Positions 1 through 9,178 of a stretch of DNA of 64,000 nt are shown piece after piece (within the stretch, counting starts at the first letter, position 1; every line of letters starts with the position of its first letter). Location of the stretch: positions 55,165,519-55,229,518 of the forward strand of contig CM070594.1 of NCBI GenBank assembly GCA_036346395.1. The letters run 5' to 3'. The stretch is from Hsuehochloa calcarea (taxonomy: Eukaryota > Streptophyta > Magnoliopsida > Poales > Poaceae). Position numbers and translations under genes: made by a program. The notes beneath the pieces are model-generated. The model saw only the letters and a program-made list of their open reading frames with translations, had not been told where the DNA came from and did not search any database.

Positions 1-478
1 AACCTCTCCTGCTTTGCCTCATCTGTAGGCACATCCTCAGGAGCATACCGAGAAAGATGGTTGAACTCATGGAGGTACTCGGTAACTGATTTGCGCCCCT
101 TCTTGAGCGCCAGAAATTCCTTCTTCTTCAACTTCATCAATCCAATGGGACATGAGCCCTCAAAAGCGGCGGAACTCCACCCAAGTGATAGCGGCCCTCG
201 TCTTTGCATGGCGAGGAAGTTCTCCCACCATGAGAGTGCCGCCCCCTCCAGCTGATGGGAGGCGAACAGTGCCTTCTCGTGATCCTGGCACTGAGCGATG
301 TTGAGCTTCCGCTCAACGAGACGCAACCAGTCATCCGCGTCGAGTGGGTCCTCGGACCTCGAGAAGGTGGGCGGCTGAGTGCGAAGGAACTTCGAGAGTC
401 CTCCCCTCTGCAACAAAAGTTTTAATTTATCCTCATTTTTATTACATTTGAAACACAAACCCAATTTGGGATGTTACA
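1..478 (-). mobile_element. Ty3/gypsy gag remnant with LTR-like edge
   Basis: Read on the minus strand this encodes a plant gypsy capsid (gag) segment. Recognisable pieces are a stretch with DPLDADDWLRLVERKLNIAQ (about 285-360), GAALSWWENFLAM and, after frame breaks, KKEFLALKKGRKSVTEYLHE and FNHLSRYAPEDVPTDEAKQE (about 1-145). The frame is broken near 140-200, where the conserved tryptophan-rich stretch passes through stops in different frames, so it is not functional. The 461-478 sequence ends in GGGATGTTACA, which on the minus strand reads TGTAACATCCC, the same start as the LTRs at 46,144 and 57,367. The 5' part of the element lies outside the window. Family assignment is by motif recognition only. 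Confidence 0.8.
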
Positions 479-1177
479 GTTATCAACTTGTTGAGAATAT
501 CATCTTTGAAACCTTGTTGGAAATGCACACAAATGGGCAAATGTGTTTTGTCATTTGAGCAAAGTTAAAAGTGCATTGCTTCTGTGGCCTGGCGATCTGA
601 CCGGTGCTAAATCGGTTGATCGCCATGTGTTGGGCTATCGGACCAAGCCACCCTTGTGATCGACCGATTTAGCGCTCGACCAATAATTAGTTGTGTTTAA
701 AATGTACGAAAATAAGGATAAATTAAAACTTTTGGATGCATCCTTGTTGTCATTTGAATTCTCTAGAATTTATCTCCTTGAAATGTGGACTTCAAATTCA
801 ATTAAGGTTATTGACTCGAAGTGTTGCAATTCAAGGTCTTCTAGTCAAACCTTGCGATCATCCTCGGGAAATATTTTTCCTAAATTCTTGATCATCTGGG
901 TAACCTCCCTGAGAAAGTTCATAATTTTTAGAAATTATTTGCTATTTCTTAAGGGCTGGTCAAACCTGTTGTCTCCCTGGTCAAACCCCCTGTCCAGCAG
1001 CTTGTGAATTTTCTAGCGGGCAATGCACTCCATGAGAAATTCTGGAAAATTCATACACGGTTGATCTTGAAGTCAGGATCACTCAGTAAAAATTTCAGAA
1101 TTTTTGGAGCTATGGAGCTACCTCTGGAAATTCCCAAATCATCTCAACCTTTCAATTGATCAAAATCTGGAATCACT
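479..1177. other. No gene seen; AT-rich spacer with one imperfect inverted repeat
   Basis: No reading frame here resembles a known protein. The only structure noticed is an imperfect inverted repeat (arms about 596-621 and 658-682) built around GCTAAATCGGT and its complement; it could form a stem with a loop of about 36 nt. The rest is AT-rich sequence of unknown origin. Confidence 0.5.
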
Positions 1178-1998
1178 GTTCATCGGGCTCAAACCCGAGT
1201 CAGGCTCCGACCCGAGTCTCGCAGTTCAGTTCAACCGCCTAACCGCGTCGTGTGTGAGCCGTCCGATGGAGATCCTCCGGTCCAGATCTCGTACCCGTTC
1301 GGACCACTCGGGCCTTCCCGCTCCTGGATCCGAGTCGTCCGATTTGGAGATCATGGCCTGGATTGAGTGGCCGATCGGACCGGCCGATCGCCCCTTTCAC
1401 TTGAACTGTCCGATTTGGATATCAACGACCTGGATTGAGTGTCCGATCGGATCGGCCGATCACTTCGTTCACTTGAACTGTCCGATTTGGATATCAACGG
1501 CCTGGATTGATCACTCACATCACAGACGGCTCCATTAAAGAACCGTATGTGATGTTTAGGGTTATCATAGACGGTTCTTTAATAGAACCGTCTGTGATAA
1601 CTATAACATCATAGACGGTTCTTTAATAAGAACCGTCTGTGATGTTATAGTTATCACAGACGGTTCTATTAAAGAACCGCTGTTCCTCGGGCTCGAACAC
1701 GAGTCAGACTCCGACCCGAGTCTCGCGGTTCAGCTCAGCCGCCTAACCGCGTCGTGTGTGAGCCGTCCGATGGAGATCCTTTGGTCCAGATCTCGTACCC
1801 GTTTGGACCACTCGGGCCTTCCCGCTCCTGGATTCGAGCCGTCCGATTTGGAGATCACGGCCTGGATTGAGTGGCCGATCGGACCGGCCGATCGCCCCGT
1901 TCACTTGAACTGTCCGATTTGGATATCAACGGCCTGGATTGATTACTCACATCACAGACGGCTCCATTAAAGAACCGTCTGTGATGTTTAGGGTTATC
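1178..1998. repeat. Direct duplication (about 389 bp and 318 bp)
   Basis: The segment 1,178-1,566 is repeated with few changes at 1,681-1,998. Both copies start with TGTTC(A/C)TCGGGCTC and run through the same hairpin and GTTTAGGGTTATC. The first copy is longer because it holds a second, internal tandem duplication of 72 bp (1,359-1,430 and 1,431-1,502, each starting TGGATTGAGTG). The apparent open frames here are by-products of the repeat and have no recognisable domain. This is probably part of the CACTA-type element that ends at 4,843. Confidence 0.8.
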
Positions 1999-2052
1999 CC
2001 AGACTCTGTGATAAATAATCACAGACGGTTCTATTAAAGAACCGTCTGTGAT
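1519..2052. repeat. Array of perfect or near-perfect hairpins (ACAGACGGTTCT motif)
   Basis: Six copies of a palindrome of about 35 bp occur at 1,519-1,553, 1,564-1,598, 1,608-1,643, 1,653-1,680 (right arm cut short), 1,951-1,985 and 2,018-2,052. Each reads ATCA(C/T)AGACGGTTCT, a loop of about 5 nt, then the complement. The stem at 2,018-2,052 is a perfect 15 bp with loop ATTAA. The same core (CAGACGGTT / AACCGTCTGTGAT) recurs at 4,717-4,746 next to a CACTA terminus, so these are read as subterminal repeats, which in CACTA elements serve as transposase binding sites. That role is inferred. Confidence 0.85.
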
Positions 2053-2140
2053 GTTAGTCTATATAAGTGGTCTGGCACTTGCCCTAGTTCTTAACACTTG
2101 CCCTAGTTCTTCCCAGAATCGTCCAACACCGACTCCCCCG

Positions 2141-2274
2141 ATCCGGCGCCACCCAATGCCGCCTCCCCCGTTCCGGCGCCACCCAACGCCGCCTCCCCTG
2201 ATCCTGCGCCACCCAACGCCGCCTCCCTCGATTCGGCACCACCCAACGCTGCCTCCCCCGATCCGGCGCCACCC
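2141..2274 (+). repeat. 30-bp GC-rich tandem repeat, about 4.5 copies
   Basis: Unit starts lie at 2,141, 2,171, 2,201, 2,231 and 2,261, with a partial degenerate unit before the first. Each unit reads close to ATCCGGCGCCACCCAACGCC plus GCCTCCCCCG. Because the unit is divisible by 3 it stays open in frame and would encode a Pro/His/Arg-rich decapeptide repeat after the ATG at 2,048. A 20-bp doublet of CACTTGCCCTAGTTCTTA lies just upstream (about 2,084-2,119), and TATATAA lies at about 2,060. No domain is recognisable, and expression is not shown. Confidence 0.85.
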
Positions 2275-2419
2275 TACGGTTCTTCTCTCCTTGCTTTGCT
2301 ACATGTAGTGTACATGCATGTAGTAGGGAAATGGGTGCGAAATCCTTAATCTGCGCGGCATCTCGGTTTTGGTATCAAAGTGACATAAGAGTTATTTATC
2401 CCTGACATGTCTAGTTTAT

Positions 2420-2801
2420 TGGCATGCAAGTCCGCAAAAACGTGTACGAGATCTGGCTTGATAATGTTCAAGAATTTCTTGTAAAACTCATTGGTGAATC
2501 CGTCTGGTCCTAGACTTTTGTTGTTCGGGGAGTGTCAAATTGCCTTTGCTATCTCTTCCCAAGTGAAGCAATCAGAGAGAGCATGCATATTTTCATCTTG
2601 TTGGTAAAGATATGCAAGGTTAATTGTTGGAGACCAAGGACCTTCTATACCGAGGAGATCTCTAAAATAATCTGTCGTAATTTTCAATTTGGAGGCATTG
2701 TCGTAATGCTCAATTCCATTCTCCACAAGGACCTCTATGTTGTTCCTTCTGTGGTTTATAGATGAAGTCACATGGAAGAATTGTGTGTTCTCATCCCCCA
2801 A
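2420..2801 (-). mobile_element. L1-like LINE ORF2 fragment (linker and start of RT)
   Basis: The minus strand encodes the stretch between endonuclease and reverse transcriptase of a plant L1-like LINE. It starts MGDENTQFFHVTSSINHRRN and, after one stop near 2,530, continues SLGPDGFTNEFYKKFLN, the well-known SPGPDGFT..FYK motif that opens the LINE RT domain. It breaks off on both sides, so it is a short 5'- and 3'-truncated piece. It lies inside the CACTA-like region and probably inserted there. Similar decayed sequence may extend to about 3,010 but could not be assigned. Confidence 0.75.
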
Positions 2802-3534
2802 CTTGCACCATTTAACTTTCGCCCGACACGTCCACTTTAGGGTCCAGAACTAGATTAATTCTTGAAGATATTTTCTGACATTTTTCTGAAAATAAATTCT
2901 AGTGATGTGAGTGGTCTCCATTCCTCCATACTATCAAAGTACTCTAAAGTGATCTTAGTATTGTCAAGTTGAGTTGGCAGGCTGTGTTTTTTGCCCGTAG
3001 TCGACTCAGCTTGAGATTGGCTATGGAGACACTATCCAAGTTTCTAGTCCCTCGTGTCCAGCTTTGAATTACTAAATTTTCAAAGTCTGGCATATGAAGC
3101 GAGTAATTTTCCATGCTCTGACCATGCTCTGATTTGTGATACTTTAGCTCTGTTAGTCATTTACTTCTCTGTTGACTGAAATGCTATAGTTTGGATTCTG
3201 AAATTAATTGCACTATTAAACAAATTCAATTCTCTGTTGGCTGATAGAATAACTTGTTATATAAGAGATTAACTTTTGACATTTAGGAGGCCAAGATTTC
3301 ATCTCGAGCAACCCGATATCTGAGAGTAAATAAACAAATATTTAAATTTAAGCATTATGCTAATTTTGTATGTTTTCGAGTCCTGTATGTGTGTTTGTTT
3401 ATTTACAATATTTTCTTCTCCTTTGCATTTTTTTTGTGCAATTTCATATATTTTATTTACTACGTATCATATATTTAGGTCCAATGGGTAACTTCTATTT
3501 GATTATGTAATCATTGCGTACGTAACTTATATAG

Positions 3535-3756
3535 ATGGCAGAGGCTCCGTCTTCGCCGCCGTCAGCGACGTCGCCAAATGCGTCTGGATCTCCGATCAAG
3601 GTGGTACGCAGGCGAGAAGGTAGAGGAATCTCCAAATTGCCCTCGGGCCGCATGACGATCACAGAGGTCAGAGACGTCGGGATCCTGCTGAGTCCCAAGA
3701 ATGGGATTGCTTGCTCTGGACGACAAGGACTACAAAATGGTGCCCTACAACCAGAA
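3535..3756 (+). pseudogene. Unidentified exon within the CACTA-like element
   Basis: An ATG at 3,535 opens 74 codons (MAEAPSSPPSATSPNASGSP, then a basic patch KVVRRREGRGISKL and PSGRMTITEV) that end at a good splice donor, CCAGAA|GTAAGT, at 3,756/3,757. Sequence after it (about 3,855-3,935) reads VPKRNMVLYLDSILNKNHDF in one frame and reaches another donor-like GTATGT. The next block (about 3,994-4,110) includes MDKDNFFESYSAFIGYVAEG. This looks like an old multi-exon gene of a CACTA element other than the main transposase. I do not recognise a family with certainty. Confidence 0.4.
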
Positions 3757-4375
3757 GTAAGTGCTTCAATATTTGCTATACAAATTACGTTTCAACATAG
3801 GTTTATGACTATAGAAACATACATGAGTAGGTTCCACTGAATTCTTCTGATTCTTGTGCCAAAGAGGAACATGGTATTGTACCTTGATTCTATACTCAAC
3901 AAAAATCACGACTTCACCCTTCTTAAAGGAATACTCGACAGGTATGTTCATTTCCTCCGCACATAACTCTATTGTAGTATTCCTTCGTTTAAAATGGACA
4001 AGGATAACTTTTTTGAATCATATAGTGCGTTCATCGGCTATGTTGCCGAGGGAGGTTTATACAAGGGAACGAGTGCCACATTCCGTACGCGCTACAACAC
4101 AATAATCATATATCATACTCCGTAATATTGCGTCTCGAACTGACTGTACATATGTATGTAATTCTATTTTTGCAGTGTCGCCAGCAAAAACGAGATCACC
4201 TATGCGCATTCTACGTATGCCATCATATGCAGCTATTGATTGCTTCTAGGACGTACGATCCCCAGGTTTGTCAATCTCGTAATAATTATTTTCTAATTAT
4301 AAATTTAAATATATATGCTTACTACTTTACTCCTGCTAGCGACAGGGCTTGAACATAGAGTTAAATGCACTCAAG

Positions 4376-4492
4376 ATGGACCAGGTCACGCACGTTCGAG
4401 GGGAGCTCTGCGTCTTCATCAAGGCAGACATAGTTAACACCACCGGAGAGTTTCACGTCGTTGACACCGATGAACGACCTCGAAACAATTGA
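4376..4492 (+). pseudogene. Small open frame, possible last exon of the same CACTA gene
   Basis: 39 codons from ATG at 4,376 to TGA at 4,490-4,492 (MDQVTHVRGELCVFIKADIV, then a Thr/Gly/Asp-rich tail). The base composition is more coding-like than the flanks, and it sits about 225 bp inside the CACTA right end at 4,717-4,843, where the last exon of an element gene would be expected. No family is recognised. It could be chance. Confidence 0.3.
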
Positions 4493-4716
4493 TTCAATAT
4501 TGTAATTCACTTTGACTGGTTGTAATTCAATTTGTAACTCTAGCGACAATATATACTTGAAACATTCTTTTGTAATTGATTTTGAGTTAAATGATCACTT
4601 TGCGTTGTTAACAATTATCTGTGATATGTTTCTGCTTGCTAGTTTTTAGAGGGTATGGCTAGCAATTCCTGAGGCTAGCTGAAAATATGATAAAAATTAA
4701 TTAGGTCTAAAGACTT

Positions 4717-4843
4717 ATCACAGACGGTTTTTCAACCGTCTATGATAACCGTCTGTTATCACAGACATAAAATTTCAGACGGTTCAAAAACCGTGTGTGA
4801 TGACTGTTACGAACCGTATGTGATGAGCTTTTCTGTAGTAGTG
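4717..4843. mobile_element. CACTA (En/Spm-type) right terminus with subterminal repeats
   Basis: The sequence ends CTTTTCTGTAGTAGTG at 4,843; its complement CACTACTACAGAAAAG is a classic CACTA terminal inverted repeat. Inside it lie subterminal motifs: ATCACAGACGGTT...AACCGTCTATGAT (4,717-4,746), CCGTCTGTTATCACAGAC, CAGACGGTTC, GAACCGTATGTGATGA. CACTA elements make a 3-bp target duplication; the right one would be TCC (4,844-4,846). No matching CACTACTACAGAAA start was found upstream, so the left end seems lost or too decayed to see. Confidence 0.75.
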
Positions 4844-4846
4844 TCC

Positions 4847-5011
4847 TCTCATTGTTGTGCACCAGATGTTTGAGAAGTATCTCTAAGATGAGAATTATAA
4901 GATCTTTCATACCACCATTAACTTTTCAAATTTCAAAGTCTATAAAAATTGAACAGGACGATTCTTATTTCTTTCCTGCATGATGTCAGTATGTGCGAGT
5001 ATTAGTATCAA
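4847..5011. other. No gene seen
   Basis: Short AT-rich stretch between the CACTA terminus and the captured exon at 5,018; nothing recognisable. Confidence 0.4.
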
Positions 5012-5017
5012 ACTCAC

Positions 5018-5147
5018 CCTAGACAAACCGCTCCAAGTGCTAGCCCAACATCTGTTGCTCTTGTCCCAGCATCCACCACAATATGAACGTTCTCATCCTT
5101 TTGAAATGATGGCAAATTAGAAAGGTGCTCCACTAGCCGCATAACAC
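5018..5147 (-). pseudogene. Isolated exon like D-cysteine desulfhydrase 2 (PLP enzyme)
   Basis: A 130-bp minus-strand exon flanked by proper splice sites (acceptor TTTCAG at 5,153-5,148, donor GTGAGT at 5,017-5,012). It encodes GVMRLVEHLSNLPSFQKDEN and VHIVVDAGTRATDVGLALGA. This resembles the segment of plant D-cysteine desulfhydrase 2 / ACC deaminase-like pyridoxal-phosphate enzymes that carries the VVDAGTGTTAVGLALGA phosphate-binding loop. Here that loop reads AGTRATDVG, so a loop glycine is changed. No other exons of such a gene were found nearby. It is most likely a gene fragment moved or left by transposition. The identification is from memory of the family and should be searched. Confidence 0.6.
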
Positions 5148-5159
5148 CTGAAATGAAGT

Positions 5160-5470
5160 TGTGAGAATTTTTTTTCATAATCTCCTTTTTTCTATAGGGC
5201 TGGAATAAAAGGTTTCTTTTCAAGACTAACAAGGGGAAAAGTGTAAACTTGAAAGAGTAGACTGAATACACCGTACTGGTGTTTGTATAATTGCTTGCAT
5301 GTATATATAGGAGTACACGGGATAAAGTCCCTACCGTGTACAACACGTACAGGAGGAGATATACAATAACTCACTCTATACAATTTGTTATGCAAGAGTG
5401 CTATAGATAAGCTAACCGAATCAGGGTTCGGTTGCTTAACCGGAAAGGCATGCACAATATATGCATTGCC
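5160..5470 (-). other. Probable 3' flank or LTR of the copia remnant
   Basis: This lies directly downstream (minus strand) of the copia pol end at about 5,472. It contains TATATATA (about 5,300-5,307) and a short palindromic stretch around TGTACACGGTAGGGAC. It may be the copia LTR, but no second LTR copy is in the window to prove it. Confidence 0.35.
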
Positions 5471-5471
5471 T

Positions 5472-6095
5472 ATCATCTTCCCGAAGTCGCAGTGGCAGCT
5501 CGTCGAACGCGAAGACCGGATCGAAATTCATCAAAAAGATGAAAAGGCCTTGGTAAGAACATCGGCATATTGTAGTGATGACGGCACATGAATAAGCCGA
5601 ACAGTTCCAAGGGCAACCTTCTCTCAAACAAAATGAATAGCAATCTTAATGTGTTTAGTCTGGCGAATGATGCACAGGATTAGAAGCCATGTAAACAGCG
5701 CTGACATTGTCGTAGAAAACCACAGCTGCAAAACTGATAGGATGATGCAATTCTTGAAGAAGTTGGCGCAACCAACAGGCCTCGGCAACAACATTGGCGA
5801 CACAATGGTATTCGGCTTCCTCACTTAGTGTGAAACGGTGGGCTGACGTTTGGAGGACCAAGAGACCGAACAATCACCAAGAAAAATGCATTAACCGAAG
5901 GTGGAGCGATGAGAATCCGGATAACCTGCCCAATCGGCATCAGAGTATGCAGCAAGAGAGGAAATATGCCCAGTAGGAAGATGAAGACCAAAATCCAAGG
6001 TGCCCTTAAGGCACCGAAGAATTCGTTTGATGAGATTCATGTGCGGGATGCGAGGGTCATTCGTGTGTGGGATGTCAGTCTCTTAGGTTTTTAAT
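5472..6095 (-). mobile_element. Ty1/copia pol remnant (RT tail and RNase H)
   Basis: Read on the minus strand, the order is HMNLIKRILRCLKGTLDFGL, AYSDADWAGYPDSHRSTFG, VSWSSKRQPTVSH, SEEAEYHCVANVVAEACWLR, QLLQELHHPISFAAVVFYDN, VSAVYMASNPVHHSP, RQTKHIKIAIHF and YADVLTKAF, ending near a tail like FDEFRSGLRVRRA. This is the textbook order of the copia RNase H domain, with the catalytic DADWAG and SEAEY-type motifs. Several stops and frame changes (for example near 5,640 and 5,895) break it. There is no protease, integrase or gag in the window, so it is 5'-truncated. Confidence 0.9.
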
Positions 6096-7254
6096 CATGT
6101 TTTAATTACCAAAACAGTGAATGGTCTCACATATCAATAACTCATTAGTCACTAACTGGGTGGAGATGGCGAGACGACGCCATGCAGAGGGGGGGGGGGC
6201 GATGAGGGTGCTGGCGAGGGGTCCTGATGGCGGGGCGTCCCACACCACAGGCAGAGATGGCTGGACGGCGCCGCGTAGAGGGGGCCCCAATGGGGTGTCA
6301 AGGCAGTGAGGAGAACGCATGGGAGCAAGGCGGCACAGACGTGGTGGTGAGGCGGAGTCGGCGTGGAGGCCAAGGGGCATCGAGGGGCAGGGCGGTTGCC
6401 CGGGCGCGGCGCAGAGAGGCGAGCGGACTAGTGTGCACTGTGAAGGGTCACTTCCGAAGGGGTATCCTCGGCCGAAGGTGGGCCTCAGCTCGACCGCACG
6501 GGGGTGTTTCGCGGAGGTGGGCTGCGGCCCAAGGGGGGGCTCTGGAGCATGGTGGGCTGCGCACAAGGTGGGCCTTGGAGCAATGGTGGTAGGCCTTCAG
6601 GGCAGGGTTGGTAGGCCTTCGGGGTGGAGTGGGCCGCGAGCGAGGGAGCCTCTGGAGGAAGGTCGGTCTGTGCGCGAGGTGGACCTCAGCCGGAGGTGGG
6701 TTTCAGCCGAAGGTTTTGAGATGTGGAGATGTCTTCGGCTCCTCTTATTAGCGCCTATTGCGCAACTATCCGTTCAATCCCCATGGACAACGCCCACTAT
6801 TGTAGTTACAAAACTAGACAATGAGTAGCGAATACCCTTTTTCATGAGAGGACTGTGCGACGGGAGGAGTCAAAGGTATGAGAGGTGTGAATGTTGTATT
6901 ATGAGAGAGAATGATGGAATCCCCCTCCTTACATGCCCTTGGGGCCATATATATTGGGGGAGCAAGAAGGGATATTTCCCTTCTCGCCCCTACCTTACAT
7001 TGATGGAGAAATGTGCATTTTCGTACATTTATGTGGGTATAGCGATACACCTATCCTATTTACATGTCCATATTCCCTAGGGCATGTTAGGTATTCCTGA
7101 CGACCCCTAGGGGTTGGTTGGGCATGACTATGACACCCCGAACCCCCAACCCCTACCTATTACGATTTACATGTCATTCAATGTGAGTAGAATGGGAGCA
7201 CTTGGATATTTCCTGTCAATGAAAATTAACGGGAGCAACTAGCGCTCAGACGTA
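6096..7254. other. GC-rich degenerate repeat, no gene recognised
   Basis: 6,170-6,720 is very GC-rich with a G run (6,189-6,199) and repeated GAAGGTGGGCCT / GGAGGTGGGC-like units. Open frames on both strands are long only because stops are rare in such sequence; none has a recognisable domain. 6,830-7,200 is less GC-rich. Near 7,232-7,252 the sequence CTAGCGCTCAGACGTAC resembles (as complement) the outer ends of the MULE at 26.9/41.8 kb, so this may be a non-autonomous MULE relic. Confidence 0.4.
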
Positions 7255-8589
7255 CAATGAGAGGCTTCCCATCGTACGCTTCGATGCAATATTCCAATAC
7301 AACATATGCAACAAATGATTTTGACAACAACAACAACAACAAAAAAATTGGTTTCTGTCTCAAAAAAATTGGAAAAGGTTCAAATATCTTCACAAAAAAC
7401 ACTTAAAACTACATATGTCGTTCCTATAGGAAGATATACTCGAACAACCAACACAAAAGTTCGAAATAAAATGAACTTGTGATGTTATAACTATTGCAAC
7501 AATTTGGAAGTACGCATGCAACAATTTGAGGAAACACTTGCAACAAAATAATCCAGAGATGACATGTTCCCAACAAACTAAATGTCATATGCAACAATTG
7601 AGAAATATGTGTGCAACAATTTGTACAAACATCCGCAACACCAGCAAAAACAAATATCACATGCTATAAGATTTGGGGGAAATACGTTGCAACATACATA
7701 AACACTTTTTGCAACAATCAAGAAAAAGACTGGCAACATTTCGACACCTCACATGCAACCCAAAAGGCAACAATAGCACAAAAAACTGAACTTCCAATGT
7801 TGTGCACAACAAACGCGATCCAAGAATCCAGTAGCAACCAACGCTAGGACTTTACAGGAATTCCAAAAAACGGAAGAGAATGAGAGGTCGGACTACAACA
7901 AAATAAAACACTTTATGCAACAATTTCAGAAAGGAACTGTAACACATTAAAAAACGCCTGCAATAACCTACTTCAGCAGTCGCAGGAGTCGGCCACCATG
8001 AAGCCAACGACATTGCAGATGCTCCCGAGCCAAGCCACTACGCTGCCTGGGTCCCCTCCCCATCTCCCGCGGTCAACCCTGCAGCACCCACCACCTTAGG
8101 ATGCAACTCCTGCTTCGACTCCGTTTCCACCCGGATCTGAGGCTATAACAGCCACAAGATTCGAGTTCATCATATTAAGGCCTCAGGAACCCTCCTTGCC
8201 GAGATCCGAGTGAGGAATCCGGAGGATTGCAGCTGGAAAATCAGCGACGGAGCTCGAAATTCCACCCTCGATCTGGCAGCTGCAGAGCGAGGGGGCGAAA
8301 CCCTAGGCCCGGATCAGCATGGGAGCTCAGAATTTACCTGGCGTGGGGCGAGAAGGCAGGAATGGGAGGCTGAGGTGAGCTGAGCACAGGAGGTGAGAGG
8401 AGAGATGGATGCGGGAGCAAACAGGGAGAGTGTGTGCACTTGTCTTTTCTTTCGCGTAGCAGCACAGCAGCAGTGGAGCAGCATATGCGTTTAGATTAAT
8501 GGGTCACCGTGAGATGGTGAGATCATGACGATCTAATCAATGATCTAATCTGATCTTGTGGGAGCTGTCCATCCAAAATAGAATGGAGG
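7255..8589. repeat. TGCAACA-rich non-coding repeat, then GC-rich flank
   Basis: 7,300-7,960 is dense in TGCAACAA / GCAACATT words (more than 15), with an (AAC)n run at about 7,326-7,345. The same words mark the non-coding parts of the MULE at 27.7-27.9, 33.0-33.6, 37.7-38.2 and 40.86-41.25 kb, so this is probably related transposon DNA. 7,970-8,460 is GC-richer and resembles a 5' leader or promoter but has no recognisable gene. 8,490-8,590 is simple GATCTAATC-rich sequence. Confidence 0.45.
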
Positions 8590-8744
8590 ATGGAGCGTAC
8601 GAAACAACAAAGCTATATCGAACGCATGGCTCGTATCATTACCCAAAATTACCATGAACAAGAGTGGGATTTCTTTGTGTTCATATTTTCGTCTACAATT
8701 GTACTGACGGGTTTAAAACCAATTGTTATATCCAGACTACTGCA

Positions 8745-9178
8745 CCTGTTCGAGAGTGGCAGTGGAAAGTCCACAGTAATTGCTTTGCTAGAGCGATTCC
8801 ACGATCCGGATTCTGGCACAATCTCACTAGATGGAATACAACTCAAAAACTTAAAATTGAGTTGGTTAAGAGACCAAATGGGACTGGTAAGACAAGAACC
8901 AGTACTTCTCAATGACACAATTCATGTCAACATAGCATATGGAAAGCAAGAAGTAACTGAAGAAGAGATCATCGCTGTCGCCAAGGCAGCCAACGCTCAT
9001 GAGTTCATATCGAACTTGCCTCAGGGGTACAGCACTACTGTTGGCGAGAGAGGAACACCACTATCTGGTGGGCAAAAACAACGGGCAGCCATTGCAAGAG
9101 CCAACTTGAAGGACCCTAGAATTCTACTCGACGAGGCAACAAGTGCCCTGGATGCTGAATCAGAGCGTATTTGTGAGA
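8745..9178 (+). pseudogene. ABCB transporter pseudogene, second ATPase domain (5'-truncated)
   Basis: This encodes an ABCB second nucleotide-binding domain. It starts abruptly inside Walker A (ESGSGKST, 8,752) and runs through LERFHDPDSGTISLDG, SWLRDQMGLVRQEPVLLNDT, AKAANAHEFISNLPQGYSTT, signature LSGGQKQR (about 9,064-9,087) and Walker B with ATSALDAESERI. It stops matching at 9,178. Walker B has lost one codon (ILLDEATS instead of ILLLDEATS). The residues before Walker A and after AESERI are missing. It resembles exon 12 of the intact gene at 18,896-26,659 but differs at many residues, so it is an older paralogue. A matching C-terminal tail lies at 14,041-14,093. Confidence 0.9.

Noticed and set aside
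6102..6828. Frames of up to 169 codons on both strands
   Set aside because: GC-rich degenerate repeat; no start context, domain or homologous copy that would support a gene.
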